A stretch of 45,183 nucleotides of DNA from DASUZD01 sp036377055 (GCA_036377055.1 DASUZD010000303.1:1-45183); one strand, 5' to 3'. Numbered from the stretch's first letter, positions 1 to 15,069 are shown. Notes: generated by a model not told the origin, from the letters alone. Made by a program: numbers and translations.

Positions 1-294
1 GGCGTCACGCCGATCGCCGAGTGGATCCTGCACCACCACGAGCGCTGGGACGGCCGGGGCTACCCCGACCGCCTGCCGGCCGACGCGATCCCGCTCGGCG
101 CGCGGATCCTCTTCGTCGCGGACGCGTTCGACGCGATGACCTCGGAGCGCGTGTACCGAAAGCCACTCGACCCGGACGACGCGCTCGCGGAGCTCGAGCG
201 GTGCGCGGGATCGCAGTTCGACCCCGAGATCGTCTCGGCGCTCGCCGAGGAGCTCGGGCTCGTGCCCGACTTGCCGCGCGCGCTCGCCGTCTAG
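1..294 (+). CDS. HD-GYP domain protein, C-terminal fragment
   Basis: The window opens inside this gene; frame 1 is open from base 1 to a TAG at 292-294, giving 97 residues. The fragment begins GVTPIAEWILHHHERWDGRG and carries the HHExWDGxGYP signature of HD-GYP domains, followed by the usual GARILFVADAFDAMTSERVYRKPL helix region. HD-GYP proteins are metal-dependent phosphodiesterases that degrade cyclic di-GMP; this is family knowledge. The HD metal-binding motif and any sensory N-terminus lie outside the window, so activity cannot be judged. There is no start codon in view. It runs in the same direction as the methyltransferase that starts 32 nt later. Confidence 0.9.
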   Translation, partial: GVTPIAEWILHHHERWDGRGYPDRLPADAIPLGARILFVADAFDAMTSERVYRKPLDPDDALAELERCAGSQFDPEIVSALAEELGLVPDLPRALAV

Positions 295-326
295 CTCGAC
301 CCGGAGCCGCGCGCTAGGTTCCGCCC

Positions 327-1064
327 ATGCCCGGCGACGATGGCTACTTCGACGAGCCCGTCGCTTCCAGATACGACTCGGACGCCGAGGTCTTCGCACC
401 CGAGGTCGTCGACCCGATCGTCGATCTCCTCGCCGAGCTCGCCGGCGGCGGACGGGCGCTCGAGCTCGGGGTCGGGACAGGCCGGATCGCGCTCCCGCTG
501 GCGCAGCGCGGCGTGCGGGTGCACGGAATCGACCTCTCGCAGGCGATGGTCGCGCGCCTGCGCGCGAAGCAGGGTGGCGAGGACATCGGCGTCACGATCG
601 GGGACTTCGCGACGGCGACCGTTCCCGGCACGTTCTCGCTCGCGTACCTCGTCTTCAACACGATCGCGAACCTGACCACGCAGGAGGCGCAGGTCGCGTG
701 CTTCCGCAACGTGGCCTCGCACCTCGAGCCCGGCGGCTGCTTCGTGATCGAGCTCTTCGTCCCCCAGCTCCAGCGGCTGCCGCCCGGCGAGAGGTTTCGC
801 GTCTTCGACGCGAGCGAGACGCATTGGGGAATCGACGAGTACGACGTCGCGACGCAAGGCCTCGTCTCGCACCACTTCGAGGTCGTCGACGCGAAGATCG
901 AGCGCTTCTCGCTGCCCGTCCGCTACGCGTGGCCGGCCGAGCTCGATCTGATGGCGCAGCTCGCCGGGATGCGACTGCGCGACCGCTGGAGCGGCTGGAA
1001 GCGCGAGCCCTTTACGAGCGACAGCCGCGAGCACGTGTCCGTCTGGGAGAAGCCCGGCGCCTGA
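327..1064 (+). CDS. Class I SAM-dependent methyltransferase
   Basis: 245 aa. A Rossmann-type methyltransferase: motif I is ALELGVGTGRIALPLA (about residues 45-60), followed by an acidic strand-2 end (VHGIDLSQAMVARLR) and a motif-IV-like LAYLVFNTIANLT. Its C-terminus ends DSREHVSVWEKPGA, typical of small-molecule methyltransferases annotated only at family level. The substrate is not recognisable. The ATG at 327 has no obvious Shine-Dalgarno sequence. It converges on the LanC-like gene, with only 3 nt between the two stop codons, so read-through antisense transcription is likely. A long antisense ORF covering 291-1034 is a high-GC shadow and was not called. Confidence 0.85.
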   Translation: MPGDDGYFDEPVASRYDSDAEVFAPEVVDPIVDLLAELAGGGRALELGVGTGRIALPLAQRGVRVHGIDLSQAMVARLRAKQGGEDIGVTIGDFATATVPGTFSLAYLVFNTIANLTTQEAQVACFRNVASHLEPGGCFVIELFVPQLQRLPPGERFRVFDASETHWGIDEYDVATQGLVSHHFEVVDAKIERFSLPVRYAWPAELDLMAQLAGMRLRDRWSGWKREPFTSDSREHVSVWEKPGA

Positions 1065-1067
1065 GCT

Positions 1068-2252
1068 TCACCAGCGGTCGAGCGTCGGCACCGCCGCGTC
1101 CACCGCGACGCAGCCAGCGAGGTAGAGCGCCGTGCCGACGTCGCCGGTCCAGAGCGTGTACCGGCCGCGGCCATGCTCAGCGCGCGCACGCTCGACCTGC
1201 TCGAGCGCGTGGATCGCGAACGCTCGTGCGCGCTCGAGCCAGAGCTCGTCGCCGGTTCGCTCGAAGAGCTTCAGGAACGCGTAGCCGTTCCCGGCGGTTC
1301 CGTGACAGAGGCCGGGGCCCTTCGCGAGCGGGCCGGCGCGCCACGTCAGCTCCCCGCCTGCGACCAGCAGCTCCGTCAGCTCGTCGTCGCTAGACGCGAG
1401 CGCGCCGACGGACGCGACGATCCCCGGAGCGCCGTGGCACCACTGCGTCCGGCGCTTGCCGTCGCCGCCGACTTTCGACTCCAGCGTCGGCGGCCACTGC
1501 GCGAGGTCGCCGTCGCGCTCGCCGTGCGCTGCCAGCGCGGCGACCGTGCGGCGCTCGAGCTCGGCGCGCCGCTCGTCGTCGAGGAGGTCATCCCTCGCGA
1601 GGACGAGGACGTTGCCGACGAAGCCGTGTGCCGGTCCGACGTAGTGGCGCGTCCGGTCTCGGATCTCCTGCGCCCAGAGGTCGTCGCGCCACTCCTCCCA
1701 GAGCCAGTCCGCCGACTCGCGCCACGCCTCGGCCCAGCGCTCGTCGCCCGTCCGGTCGTGCATCTCCTGCGCCGCGAGCATTGTGCCGGGCGAGCCCCAG
1801 GCGAGCTCGCGCGTCGGGTTTTGCGCGTTCGCCTCGACCGTCGCGAAGAGCTGCTCCTCCTGCGACCCCGCCGGCGCGAGGCGATGCGCGACGAGCAGGA
1901 TTCCGGCCTCGCCGAACCAGAGCGACGGGATCGGCTCGTGCCACTCGTCCGGATCGGCGCGGTACCGGTCGCAGAGCTCGACCGCGACGCTCGCCCATGA
2001 ACGCGTGAGCTCCGCGAGCCCGAGGCGTCGGAGCTCGTCGAGCGCCCAGATCATCCCGCTCGCGCCCATGTAGAGCGCCGTCAGCGGCGGCAGCTCCTCG
2101 TCGTCGTCCAGGGGGTGCGACAGCCACAACGTGCGCTCGTCGAACGCGGCCTCCGCGTCGGCGACGATCGCGGCGATCGCCGCGCGCACACGCGCCTCGT
2201 CCCACGGCGCATCCGTGAGCGCCTCGTGGCTTTCCGGGTCGAACAACGGCAC
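1068..2252 (-). CDS. LanC-like (lanthionine cyclase family) protein
   Basis: 394 aa. Seven Gly-rich repeats run along the chain (YMGASGM at ~61, WFGEAG at ~112, AWGSPG at ~151, GPAHGFVG at ~206, WCHGAPG at 271, LCHGTAGN at 315, WTGDVGTALYLAG near the end). This is the pattern of the alpha/alpha toroid of LanC and eukaryotic LanCL proteins. Cys272, Cys316 and His317 match the three zinc ligands of the cyclase family, so the metal site looks intact. The start is a GTG at 2252, giving VPLFDP, only 2 nt after the pccB stop. The longer in-frame reading would run deep into pccB and was rejected. No lanthipeptide precursor or LanB/LanM dehydratase is nearby, so a role outside lanthipeptide synthesis, such as LanCL-like thiol addition, is possible but is inference. 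Confidence 0.85.
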   Translation of the reverse strand: MPLFDPESHEALTDAPWDEARVRAAIAAIVADAEAAFDERTLWLSHPLDDDEELPPLTALYMGASGMIWALDELRRLGLAELTRSWASVAVELCDRYRADPDEWHEPIPSLWFGEAGILLVAHRLAPAGSQEEQLFATVEANAQNPTRELAWGSPGTMLAAQEMHDRTGDERWAEAWRESADWLWEEWRDDLWAQEIRDRTRHYVGPAHGFVGNVLVLARDDLLDDERRAELERRTVAALAAHGERDGDLAQWPPTLESKVGGDGKRRTQWCHGAPGIVASVGALASSDDELTELLVAGGELTWRAGPLAKGPGLCHGTAGNGYAFLKLFERTGDELWLERARAFAIHALEQVERARAEHGRGRYTLWTGDVGTALYLAGCVAVDAAVPTLDRW

Positions 2253-2254
2253 CG

Positions 2255-3829
2255 CTAGAGCGGGATGTTCCCGTGCTTGCGCTTTGGCCGCCGCTCGCGC
2301 TTCGTGAGCGCCGTCTCGAGCGCGTCGATCAGCACCGGGCGCGTGCGCCGCGGCTCGATCACCTCGTCGACGTAGCCGCGCTCGGCGGCGGTGTACGGGT
2401 TCGCGAAGCGCTCCTTGTAGTCCGCGATCAGCTCGGCGCGGCGCGCCTCGGGGTCGTCGGCTTCCTCGAGCTCGCGGCGGAAGACGATGTTGACGGCGCC
2501 CTCCGGCCCCATGACCGCGACCTCGGCCGTCGGCCAGGCGAAGTTGAAGTCCGCTCGGATGTGCTTCGAGCTCATGACGTCGTACGCCCCGCCGTACGCC
2601 TTTCGGGTGATGACCGCGAGCTTCGGGACGGTCGCTTCGGCGTAGGCGTAGAGGAGCTTCGCGCCGTGACGGATGATCCCGCCCCACTCCTGCGCCGTCC
2701 CGGGCAGGAAGCCGGGGACGTCCACGAACGTGACGAGCGGGATGTTGAAGGCGTCGCACGTGCGGACGAAGCGCCCGGCCTTCACGGACGAGTCGATGTC
2801 GAGCACGCCCGCGAGGGAGCGCGGCTGGTTGCCGACGACGCCGACCGAGTGGCCGCCGAGGCGCGCGAACCCGCAGACGATGTTCTCCGCGTAGCGCTCG
2901 TGCACCTCGAGGAACTCACCGTCGTCGACGACCCGTTCGATCACGGCCTTGATGTCGTACGGCTTGTTCGGGTTGTCGGGGATGAGCGTGTCCAGCTCCG
3001 CGTCCTCCCGGTCGGCCGGGTCCGCAGGCGGCGCGTACGGCGGCGGGTCGACGTTGTTCTGCGGCAGGAACGAGAAGAGGTAGCGCGCGTCCTCCAGACA
3101 GGCCTCGTCGTCGGGGGAGACGAAGTGCGCGACGCCAGAGCGGCTTGCGTGGGTCGCGGCGCCGCCGAGCTCCTCGAACGTGACCTCTTCGCCCGTGACC
3201 GTCTTCACGACGTCGGGACCGGTGATGAACATGTACGAAGAGCCCTCGACCATGAGGACGAAATCGGTGATCGCCGGCGAGTAGACGGCCCCTCCGGCGC
3301 ACGGCCCCATGATCAGGCTGATCTGCGGGATCACGCCCGAGCACTGGACGTTGCGCCAGAAGATCTCGGCGTACCCCGCTAGCGAGACGACGCCCTCCTG
3401 GATCCTCGCGCCGCCCGAGTCGTTGATCCCGATCACCGGGCAGCCGTACGTCGCGGCCATGTCCATGACCTTGCAGATCTTCTCGGCGAAGACCTCGGAG
3501 AGGCTGCCGCCGAAGACGGTGAAGTCCTGCGAGAAGACGAAGACCTTGCGGCCGAAGATCGTGCCGTAGCCCGTGACGACGGCGTCGCCGTACGGCCTGC
3601 GCTCCATCATCCCGAAGTTCGACTCGCGGTGGCGGACGTAGCGGTCGAGCTCGACGAACGACCCCGCGTCGCAGAGCTTCTCCGCCCGCTCGCGCGCGAG
3701 CAGCTTCCCCTGCGATCGCTGCCGCTCGACGGCCTTCGCGCTCCCCGCGTGACGCGCCTCGTCGCGGAGCGCGCGGAGCTGCTCGAGCTTCGCGTCGGTG
3801 GTGTCGGCGGACTCGTCCGTGGCGGCCAT
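2255..3829 (-). CDS. pccB: Acyl-CoA carboxylase beta (carboxyltransferase) subunit, propionyl-CoA type
   Basis: 524 aa, full length for the PccB/AccD5 family. It transfers carboxyl from carboxybiotin to an acyl-CoA. The crotonase-fold N-half has GSLSEVFAEK and INDSGGARIQEG, and the C-half has VDVPGFLPGTAQEWGGIIRHG and RKAYGGAYDVMSSKH. Asp417 in the GGAYDVM motif is at the position known in Streptomyces PccB (Asp422, versus Ile in acetyl-CoA enzymes) to favour propionyl-CoA, so propionyl-CoA is the likely substrate. The biotin-carboxylase (alpha) partner is not in this window. The gene heads a two-gene unit with the LanC-like gene (2-nt gap) and is divergent from the MFS gene with only 32 nt between the two ATGs. 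Confidence 0.93.
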   Translation of the reverse strand: MAATDESADTTDAKLEQLRALRDEARHAGSAKAVERQRSQGKLLARERAEKLCDAGSFVELDRYVRHRESNFGMMERRPYGDAVVTGYGTIFGRKVFVFSQDFTVFGGSLSEVFAEKICKVMDMAATYGCPVIGINDSGGARIQEGVVSLAGYAEIFWRNVQCSGVIPQISLIMGPCAGGAVYSPAITDFVLMVEGSSYMFITGPDVVKTVTGEEVTFEELGGAATHASRSGVAHFVSPDDEACLEDARYLFSFLPQNNVDPPPYAPPADPADREDAELDTLIPDNPNKPYDIKAVIERVVDDGEFLEVHERYAENIVCGFARLGGHSVGVVGNQPRSLAGVLDIDSSVKAGRFVRTCDAFNIPLVTFVDVPGFLPGTAQEWGGIIRHGAKLLYAYAEATVPKLAVITRKAYGGAYDVMSSKHIRADFNFAWPTAEVAVMGPEGAVNIVFRRELEEADDPEARRAELIADYKERFANPYTAAERGYVDEVIEPRRTRPVLIDALETALTKRERRPKRKHGNIPL

Positions 3830-3861
3830 GGACGGAGCGTAACGCGGGCGCCGTCTCGGGT

Positions 3862-5101
3862 ATGAGCTACGGCGTGGCTTCGAGGCTCGAGCGACCGCCC
3901 GACGAGCGCCTGCCGCCGCCAGGGCCGCGGACGGCGCTCCACGTCCTCAGGCAACGCAACTTCGCGCCCTACTTCGCGGGCAACGCGCTCTCGGCGAGGC
4001 GGCACCTGGTTCCAGAACCTCGCCGCCGCGCTCTTCGTCTATCGCGCGACGCACTCGCCGTTGCTGCTCGGCGTCCTCAACTTCGCGCAGTTCGTTCCGG
4101 TCGTGCTGCTCGCGCCGTGGGCCGGCGGCGCGGCCGACCGCCACGACCGGCGGAGGCTGCTCCTCGTCACGCAGTCGGTCGCGGTCGGGCTGAGCGCGAC
4201 CCTCGGCGTTCTCGCGCTGGCAGGCGCGGCGTCGGTCGCCCTCGTCATTTGCTTCGCCCTCGGGCTCGGTGTGGTGAGCGCGTTCTCGGCGCCCGCCCAG
4301 CAGGCGCTCGTGAGCTCGCTCGTCGCCCCGGAGCTGCTCGGCTCGGCGATCGCCCTGAACTCGATGACGTTCAACATCGCCCGCGCAGCCGGCCCGACGC
4401 TCGCCGCCGCGACCGTCGCAGCGTTCGGGATCCCGGTCGCGTTCCTCGTCAACTCGGCGTCGTACCTGCTGTTCGTCGGCGCGCTCCTGCTCGTCCGGCC
4501 GCGGGCGCAGCGGCGGACGCGCGAGGCGCGTCTCCGCGACAGCCTCGCCCTCCTCCGGAAGGAGCCACGCCTCGCGTGGCTCCTCCTCGTCGTGCTCGCC
4601 GCGGGCTTCGGGTCGGATCCGGTGAACACCGAGTCGCCCGCGCTCGCGCACGCGTTCGGCCACCACGACACGTTCGCCGGCCTGATCGTCGGCGCGTTCG
4701 GCGCCGGAGCCGTGACGGCCGCCTTCCTCGTCGCAGGCCGCTCGGGCTCGCCGCGGCTGACGGTCGCGACGCTGACGCTCCTCGGCGGCGCGATGGTCGC
4801 GTTCGCGCTCACCCCGTCGCTCTCGATCGGCTTCGCGTTCCTCTTCGCGGCCGGCTTCGGCTACCTCGCCTCGAACACGCGCGCGACGACGCAGCTCCAG
4901 CTCGGCGTCGACGAGACGCAGCGCGGGAGGATCATGGCGCTCTGGTCGATCGCCTTCCTCGGCCTGCGCCCGCTCGCGAGCCTCGCCGACGGTGCGATCG
5001 CCGAGGCGCTCGGCGTGCGCGCGGCCGCCGTCGGCCTCGCGCTGCCGGCGCTGACGATGGCGGTGCTGATCACCCTTCGACTGCGCCGGATCGCGCGCTA
5101 G
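3862..5101 (+). CDS. MFS exporter (EntS/MFS_3-like), reading frame shifted near N-terminus
   Basis: A 12-helix major facilitator protein of about 412 aa if one frameshift is repaired. The N-terminus (ATG 3862, ending RQRNFAPYFAGNALSA) is in one frame. From 4001 the protein continues in another frame with GTWFQNLAAALFVYRATHSP and LLLGVLNFAQFVPVVLLAPWAGG, a classic EntS-like start. Four bases (3997-4000, aggc) stand where three are expected, so one base appears inserted. From 4001 to the TAG at 5101 the frame is intact, with the helix-2/3 loop GGAADRHDRRRLLL. Either this is a sequencing or assembly error, or the gene is recently broken; a TTG at 4061 could start a truncated 346-aa product. The substrate is unknown. 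The stop codon lies inside the inverted repeat 5095-5275. Confidence 0.8.
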
Positions 5102-5275
5102 CAGGAGGGTTTGGCGGAACGGCCTTCGTTGCACGCGGTGCGATGCTCGTTTCGACGCAAGGACGCAGGGCGCCGTCGATAACGGTGTTATCGACGCGAC
5201 GGAGGACGCCGCGTCGGAGCGAGCAGCGTGCCGCGGGCGACACAAGGTTGTTTCGCCGAACCCTCCTGCTAGCGC
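5095..5275. repeat. 181-bp imperfect inverted repeat (foldback/MITE-like) between convergent genes
   Basis: The whole gap between the MFS stop and the VCBS-protein stop is symmetric about base 5185. The outer arms GCGCTAGCAGGAGGGTT (5095-5111) and its exact complement at 5259-5275 give 17 perfect pairs and continue as a good imperfect stem. The centre is a perfect 10-bp stem with a 3-nt loop (CGTCGATAAC 5174-5183, ggt, GTTATCGACG 5187-5196). The middle pairs only partly, with a 1-nt bulge. The outer arm supplies the TAG stop of both flanking genes. There is no poly-U tract, so it is far larger than a normal terminator. It could be a small foldback mobile element or a bidirectional transcription barrier. 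Confidence 0.75.
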
Positions 5276-6381
5276 CTGCACATAGTGCGCGGGCATCGCC
5301 CCGACCCGTCGTAGCCCCAGATCTCCAGCAGGCACCGGAGCGAACGGAGGTACCAGCGCGGCTGGTGGTACGCGATCCACCGCATCGCCGCCTCGCCGCG
5401 CCCGAGCGAGTGCTCGTCGGCTGCCCACGCGGCGAGGTAGTTCCGCCACGGGTGGTTCCGGCGCGCGGAGTCGCGAAACTGGCGCCAGTACTTCCGCGCC
5501 TCGGCCTCGACGAGGCTCGGGAACTGCGGCGTGACATCGACGAAGGCGGCGCCGCGGTAGTCCCAGATCCTCAAAGGGTCGACGGTGCCTGCGCACGACA
5601 CGTACGCGCACTCGAAGTCGCTCGCGCTGACGAACTCGGGACGGCCGTCGCCGTCGAGGTCGCGGAGCTTGTAGTCGACGCCCTCGCCCGGCCACTCGAC
5701 CACCTGCGACTCGTACCGGTCGCGCGCCACATGGCGGTACACGACCGAGACCAGGCAGCAGTGCGCGCCGCCGAGCCAGAACTCTGCGAAGACCTCGGGA
5801 TCGCCGTCGCCGTCGACGTCACGCACCTTGACCGCCGGGTGCTCGGCGCACTCCCAGCACGCGAACCTCGGGAGGAGCGCCGGCCGCCCGAGCCGCGAGA
5901 TCGCGACGCGGTAGGCCGCGTCCACGTCCGGAAGCGACTCGACGCGCGCCGAAGTCCCGCCCGCTCGCGCCCGGAGGACATCGGGCCGCGCCGTCGTCAC
6001 CCAGAGGCTCCAGCACGTGACGACGCCGCGCCCGCGCGCCCGAAGCGTCCAGCGTCCGCGAGCGCCGTGCCACCGCCGGAGGAACCGAGCGCCGCGCCAG
6101 AGCCGAACGGTGTCGAAGCGAAGCGCCGAGCCGCGACAGCCGCGCGCGCCGTTCGCGACCACCGGCCGCGGTCGGAACGGAAGCCGCCACTCGTCGCCGT
6201 CGGGCGCGACGAGGACGAGCCGAAGCCGCGACCCGCGCGGTCGCGCGACCCGGACCCGGACGACGAGCCGGTCGACCGCGCCGTCGTGCGCGAAGCGGGC
6301 GTAGCCGACTGGCCGCTGGGCGCGCGCGACGACAGCCACGATCGGCCCGCTGGTGTACGTCTGGAGCGCAGTCGCTGCCAC
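5269..6381 (-). CDS. P-domain-like / VCBS (FG-GAP) repeat protein
   Basis: 370 aa. The N-third resembles the beta-sandwich P (Homo B) domain of proprotein convertases: LRLVLVAPDGDEWRL early, then RGRWTLRARGRG and TCWSLWV. The middle holds two VCBS/FG-GAP calcium-type loops, VRDVDGDGDPEVFAE (~205) and LRDLDGDGRPEFVSA (~246), as found in integrin-like propellers. Several cysteines suggest an oxidised, exported protein, but no clean signal peptide is visible. The C-terminus (about 90 aa, Trp/Arg-rich) matches nothing I recognise. The start is a GTG at 6381; the frame is closed by TAG about 12 codons further up, so no longer version exists. It lies 44 nt downstream of the FxLYD-like gene on the same strand, probably in one operon. 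No catalytic domain is seen. Confidence 0.75.
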   Translation of the reverse strand: MAATALQTYTSGPIVAVVARAQRPVGYARFAHDGAVDRLVVRVRVARPRGSRLRLVLVAPDGDEWRLPFRPRPVVANGARGCRGSALRFDTVRLWRGARFLRRWHGARGRWTLRARGRGVVTCWSLWVTTARPDVLRARAGGTSARVESLPDVDAAYRVAISRLGRPALLPRFACWECAEHPAVKVRDVDGDGDPEVFAEFWLGGAHCCLVSVVYRHVARDRYESQVVEWPGEGVDYKLRDLDGDGRPEFVSASDFECAYVSCAGTVDPLRIWDYRGAAFVDVTPQFPSLVEAEARKYWRQFRDSARRNHPWRNYLAAWAADEHSLGRGEAAMRWIAYHQPRWYLRSLRCLLEIWGYDGSGRCPRTMCRR

Positions 6382-6425
6382 GGCCGGACGATCGCCCGCC
6401 GCGGTTCGACAGCGCTATCGGACGG

Positions 6426-7418
6426 CTACGACCCCGGCTGGCGCCAGCTCGCGTCGACCGAGACGACCGCGCTCGCGACCTTGCTCATCGGGATCGCCTT
6501 GAGGCCGTTCGTGATCTTGATGAACTCGCGCGTGCCCGGCGGGAGCGTCGCGAATGCGTAGCCGGTGCCGCCGCCGAGGATGTTCCCGGCGGAGTCGAAC
6601 ACGACCGTGGACAGGCGTGCGTTCCAGAGCTCGAGGTTCGGCTTGTCGTTGATCAGCTCGCCCTCGACGGAGCCGACCCAGCCCGGATCGAGCAGATCGG
6701 GCAGCACGCGCAGGTTCGCGGTCGCGGGCGGCAGCGTCGACTGTTTCGCGTGCGAGCCGACCTTGATCACGACCTCGAGGCGGTCGATCGGAGCGGCTGC
6801 CGGGAAGGTCAGCTCGTCGCCGAGCGCGTAGTCGGAGTTCGCGCCGATGACCGGGATCGTCGTCTGCTCGGTCCCGAGCAGCTTGTTGTCGGCCATCACG
6901 AAGTTGATGAGGACGCTCACCTGGAGCGCGTCCTCCGTCTTCGAGTCGTTGTGAAGCATTAGGCCGTAGCTGACGCTCGTGCCCGAGTACGGGAGCGGGC
7001 GGATCGAGAAGCCGCGCTTGACCACGTCGACCTTGACCGGGATCAGCTGTCCGACCACGAGCACCTTCCCCTTGATCCGGCCCGCGCCGGCGCACGACGC
7101 GGTCACGGTGGCGAGGCCGGCCTGCGTATCGAGCGGAACCGTCCAGCGCCATTCGGCGACGCCGTTCTTCGCGCGGACGGCGCCGAGACCGGACTGGACG
7201 CCGCCGCCCTGGTAGCGGACGACGAGCGAGCAGCGCGCGGAACGCGGCCGCACCGAAACGCGGACGGCGACCTCGCCGCCCTGGAGAGCGCGGGAGGGAA
7301 GGAAGCTGAAGCGGAGCGAGGACGTGCGCGCCGTCGCCGAGCCGGCCGCGCAAGCCACGGCGAGGCACAGCGGGAGAAGGACTGCGGCAAACTTGGACAC
7401 GGGTCGGGTGACGGTCAC
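6426..7418 (-). CDS. Secreted FxLYD-like protein of unknown function
   Basis: 330 aa. The start is a GTG at 7418, chosen because GGAGG sits 8 nt upstream and the protein then opens with a signal peptide (VTVTRPVSKFAAVLLPLCLA then VACAAGSATA). The Cys could be lipidated but the lipobox is weak. An Ig-like module follows (RALQGGEVAVRVSVRP), then two repeats of the FxLYD type: YGLMLHNDSKTEDALQVSV with a GTEQTTIPVIGA tail, and LELWNARLSTVVFDSAGNIL with TGYAFATLPPGTREF. Such domains are extracytoplasmic beta-sandwiches of unknown role. Much longer upstream in-frame readings are antisense to the PLP enzyme and were rejected. It is likely cotranscribed with the P-domain/VCBS gene. Confidence 0.8.
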   Translation of the reverse strand: MTVTRPVSKFAAVLLPLCLAVACAAGSATARTSSLRFSFLPSRALQGGEVAVRVSVRPRSARCSLVVRYQGGGVQSGLGAVRAKNGVAEWRWTVPLDTQAGLATVTASCAGAGRIKGKVLVVGQLIPVKVDVVKRGFSIRPLPYSGTSVSYGLMLHNDSKTEDALQVSVLINFVMADNKLLGTEQTTIPVIGANSDYALGDELTFPAAAPIDRLEVVIKVGSHAKQSTLPPATANLRVLPDLLDPGWVGSVEGELINDKPNLELWNARLSTVVFDSAGNILGGGTGYAFATLPPGTREFIKITNGLKAIPMSKVASAVVSVDASWRQPGS

Positions 7419-7567
7419 GTCGAGAACCTCCGGGATGTTGGGGCGTGGCCGCGCCGCCTGGTGCTCGTTCCGCCCCGTACTTCGACCCTTGTCAGCAGTG
7501 CTCGTATCACTTACATGAGGGATTCGCCGCCAGGCGAGCGAGCCCTGCGCGCCGTAGAGTTCGAGGC

Positions 7568-8608
7568 GTGAAGCCCAGCACGCGGCTCGTGCACCCGAGC
7601 GCGCCCAGCCTCTCGCCGCCGCTCGACCGCTCGACGACATTCGCCTACGACGACGGCGAGATCGGCGCCTTCTTCTACCAGCGCTACGCGCACCCGACCG
7701 GCCTCGAGGCGGAGCGGCTGCTCGGCGAGCTCGAAGGCGGCCACGCGCTCCTGTTCCCCTCCGGCACCGGAGCAGCGACTGCGCTCGTGCTCGCGCTGCT
7801 TCGGCCGGGGGACACGATCGCGCTCGCCGCCGGCGCCTACTACGGGACGAGCGTCCTCTTCCGCCTGCTCGAGGCCTGGGGCTTGAAGTACGAGGAGTTC
7901 GACCAGCGCGGCGCTCCGCCCGACGGGGTTCAGCTCGTTTGGGTGGAGGCGCCGTCGAACCCGTTCCTCGACTTCCCGGACCTCGAGGCCGCCGCCGCGC
8001 ACCCTGCGCCGCTGCTCGTCGACTCGACCGCCTCGACGCCGATGCTGCTACGCCCGCTCGAGCACGGCGCCGACTTCGTCCTGCACAGCGCCACGAAGTA
8101 CCTCGCCGGCCACACCGACGCGCTGCTCGGCGCGATCGTCTGCGCCCGCGAGGACGACGCGGAGCGGCTGCGGGAGCTTCGCGGGCGCACCGGCATCGTC
8201 GCCGCGCCGGACCCGGCATGGCTCCTCCTGCGCGGGCTACGCACGCTCGGCGTCCGGATCGAGCGGCAGTCGGCCACGGCGCTCGAGCTGGCGCGCCGGC
8301 TCGAAGCGCACCCGAAGGTCGAGCGCGTCCGCTACCCCGGCCTCGCCGACGGCCTCGCGAGCCGGTATATGCGCGGCGGGTTCGGCGGCCTGCTCTCGTT
8401 CGACGTCGCCGGCGACGCGCGCGCGGTCGAGCGCGCCACGCGCGTGATCACGAACGCGACCTCGCTCGGCGGCGTCGAGTCGCTGATCGAGACCCGCGCC
8501 CGCTACGAGGGCGACCGCGTCCCCGAGAGCCTCGTCCGCCTGTCCGTCGGGCTCGAGGACGTGGACGACCTTTGGGACGACCTCGCGCAGGCGCTCGAGC
8601 ACGCATGA
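7568..8608 (+). CDS. Cys/Met metabolism PLP-dependent enzyme (cystathionine gamma-synthase/lyase family)
   Basis: 346 aa, from GTG 7568 (VKPSTRLVHPS). The fold-type I signature is clear: the N-terminal substrate/PLP loop YQRYAHPTGLEAERLLGELEG, the phosphate-binding FPSGTGAATAL, VEAPSNPFLDFPDL, VDSTASTP (PLP-ring Asp) and HSATKYLAGHTDALLG with the Schiff-base lysine. The C-terminal NATSLGGVESLIETR is the family substrate loop. It is about 40 residues shorter than most CGS/CGL proteins. Whether it does gamma-replacement or beta/gamma-elimination cannot be told from the sequence. It is divergent from the FxLYD gene across 149 nt. The longer in-frame ATG-proximal version starting 7445 adds a low-complexity Arg/Pro segment and was not used. 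Confidence 0.88.
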   Translation: MKPSTRLVHPSAPSLSPPLDRSTTFAYDDGEIGAFFYQRYAHPTGLEAERLLGELEGGHALLFPSGTGAATALVLALLRPGDTIALAAGAYYGTSVLFRLLEAWGLKYEEFDQRGAPPDGVQLVWVEAPSNPFLDFPDLEAAAAHPAPLLVDSTASTPMLLRPLEHGADFVLHSATKYLAGHTDALLGAIVCAREDDAERLRELRGRTGIVAAPDPAWLLLRGLRTLGVRIERQSATALELARRLEAHPKVERVRYPGLADGLASRYMRGGFGGLLSFDVAGDARAVERATRVITNATSLGGVESLIETRARYEGDRVPESLVRLSVGLEDVDDLWDDLAQALEHA

Positions 8609-8676
8609 TTCGCGTCCCCGCCACCGAAAGCTCAACCCCCGCCCGCAGCCCCTCGTGACCTAAGGAGCCCAGTCCA

Positions 8677-15063
<6,387 letters not shown>

Positions 15064-15069
<6 letters not shown>

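Noticed and set aside
1173..2000. 275-aa plus-strand ORF opposite the LanC-like gene
   Set aside because: No motif, antisense to a protein with complete LanC signatures.
3862..6561. 899-aa plus-strand ORF
   Set aside because: Only its first ~45 codons are real (MFS N-terminus); the rest is Arg/Pro-rich read-through of a shifted frame and antisense to the VCBS protein.
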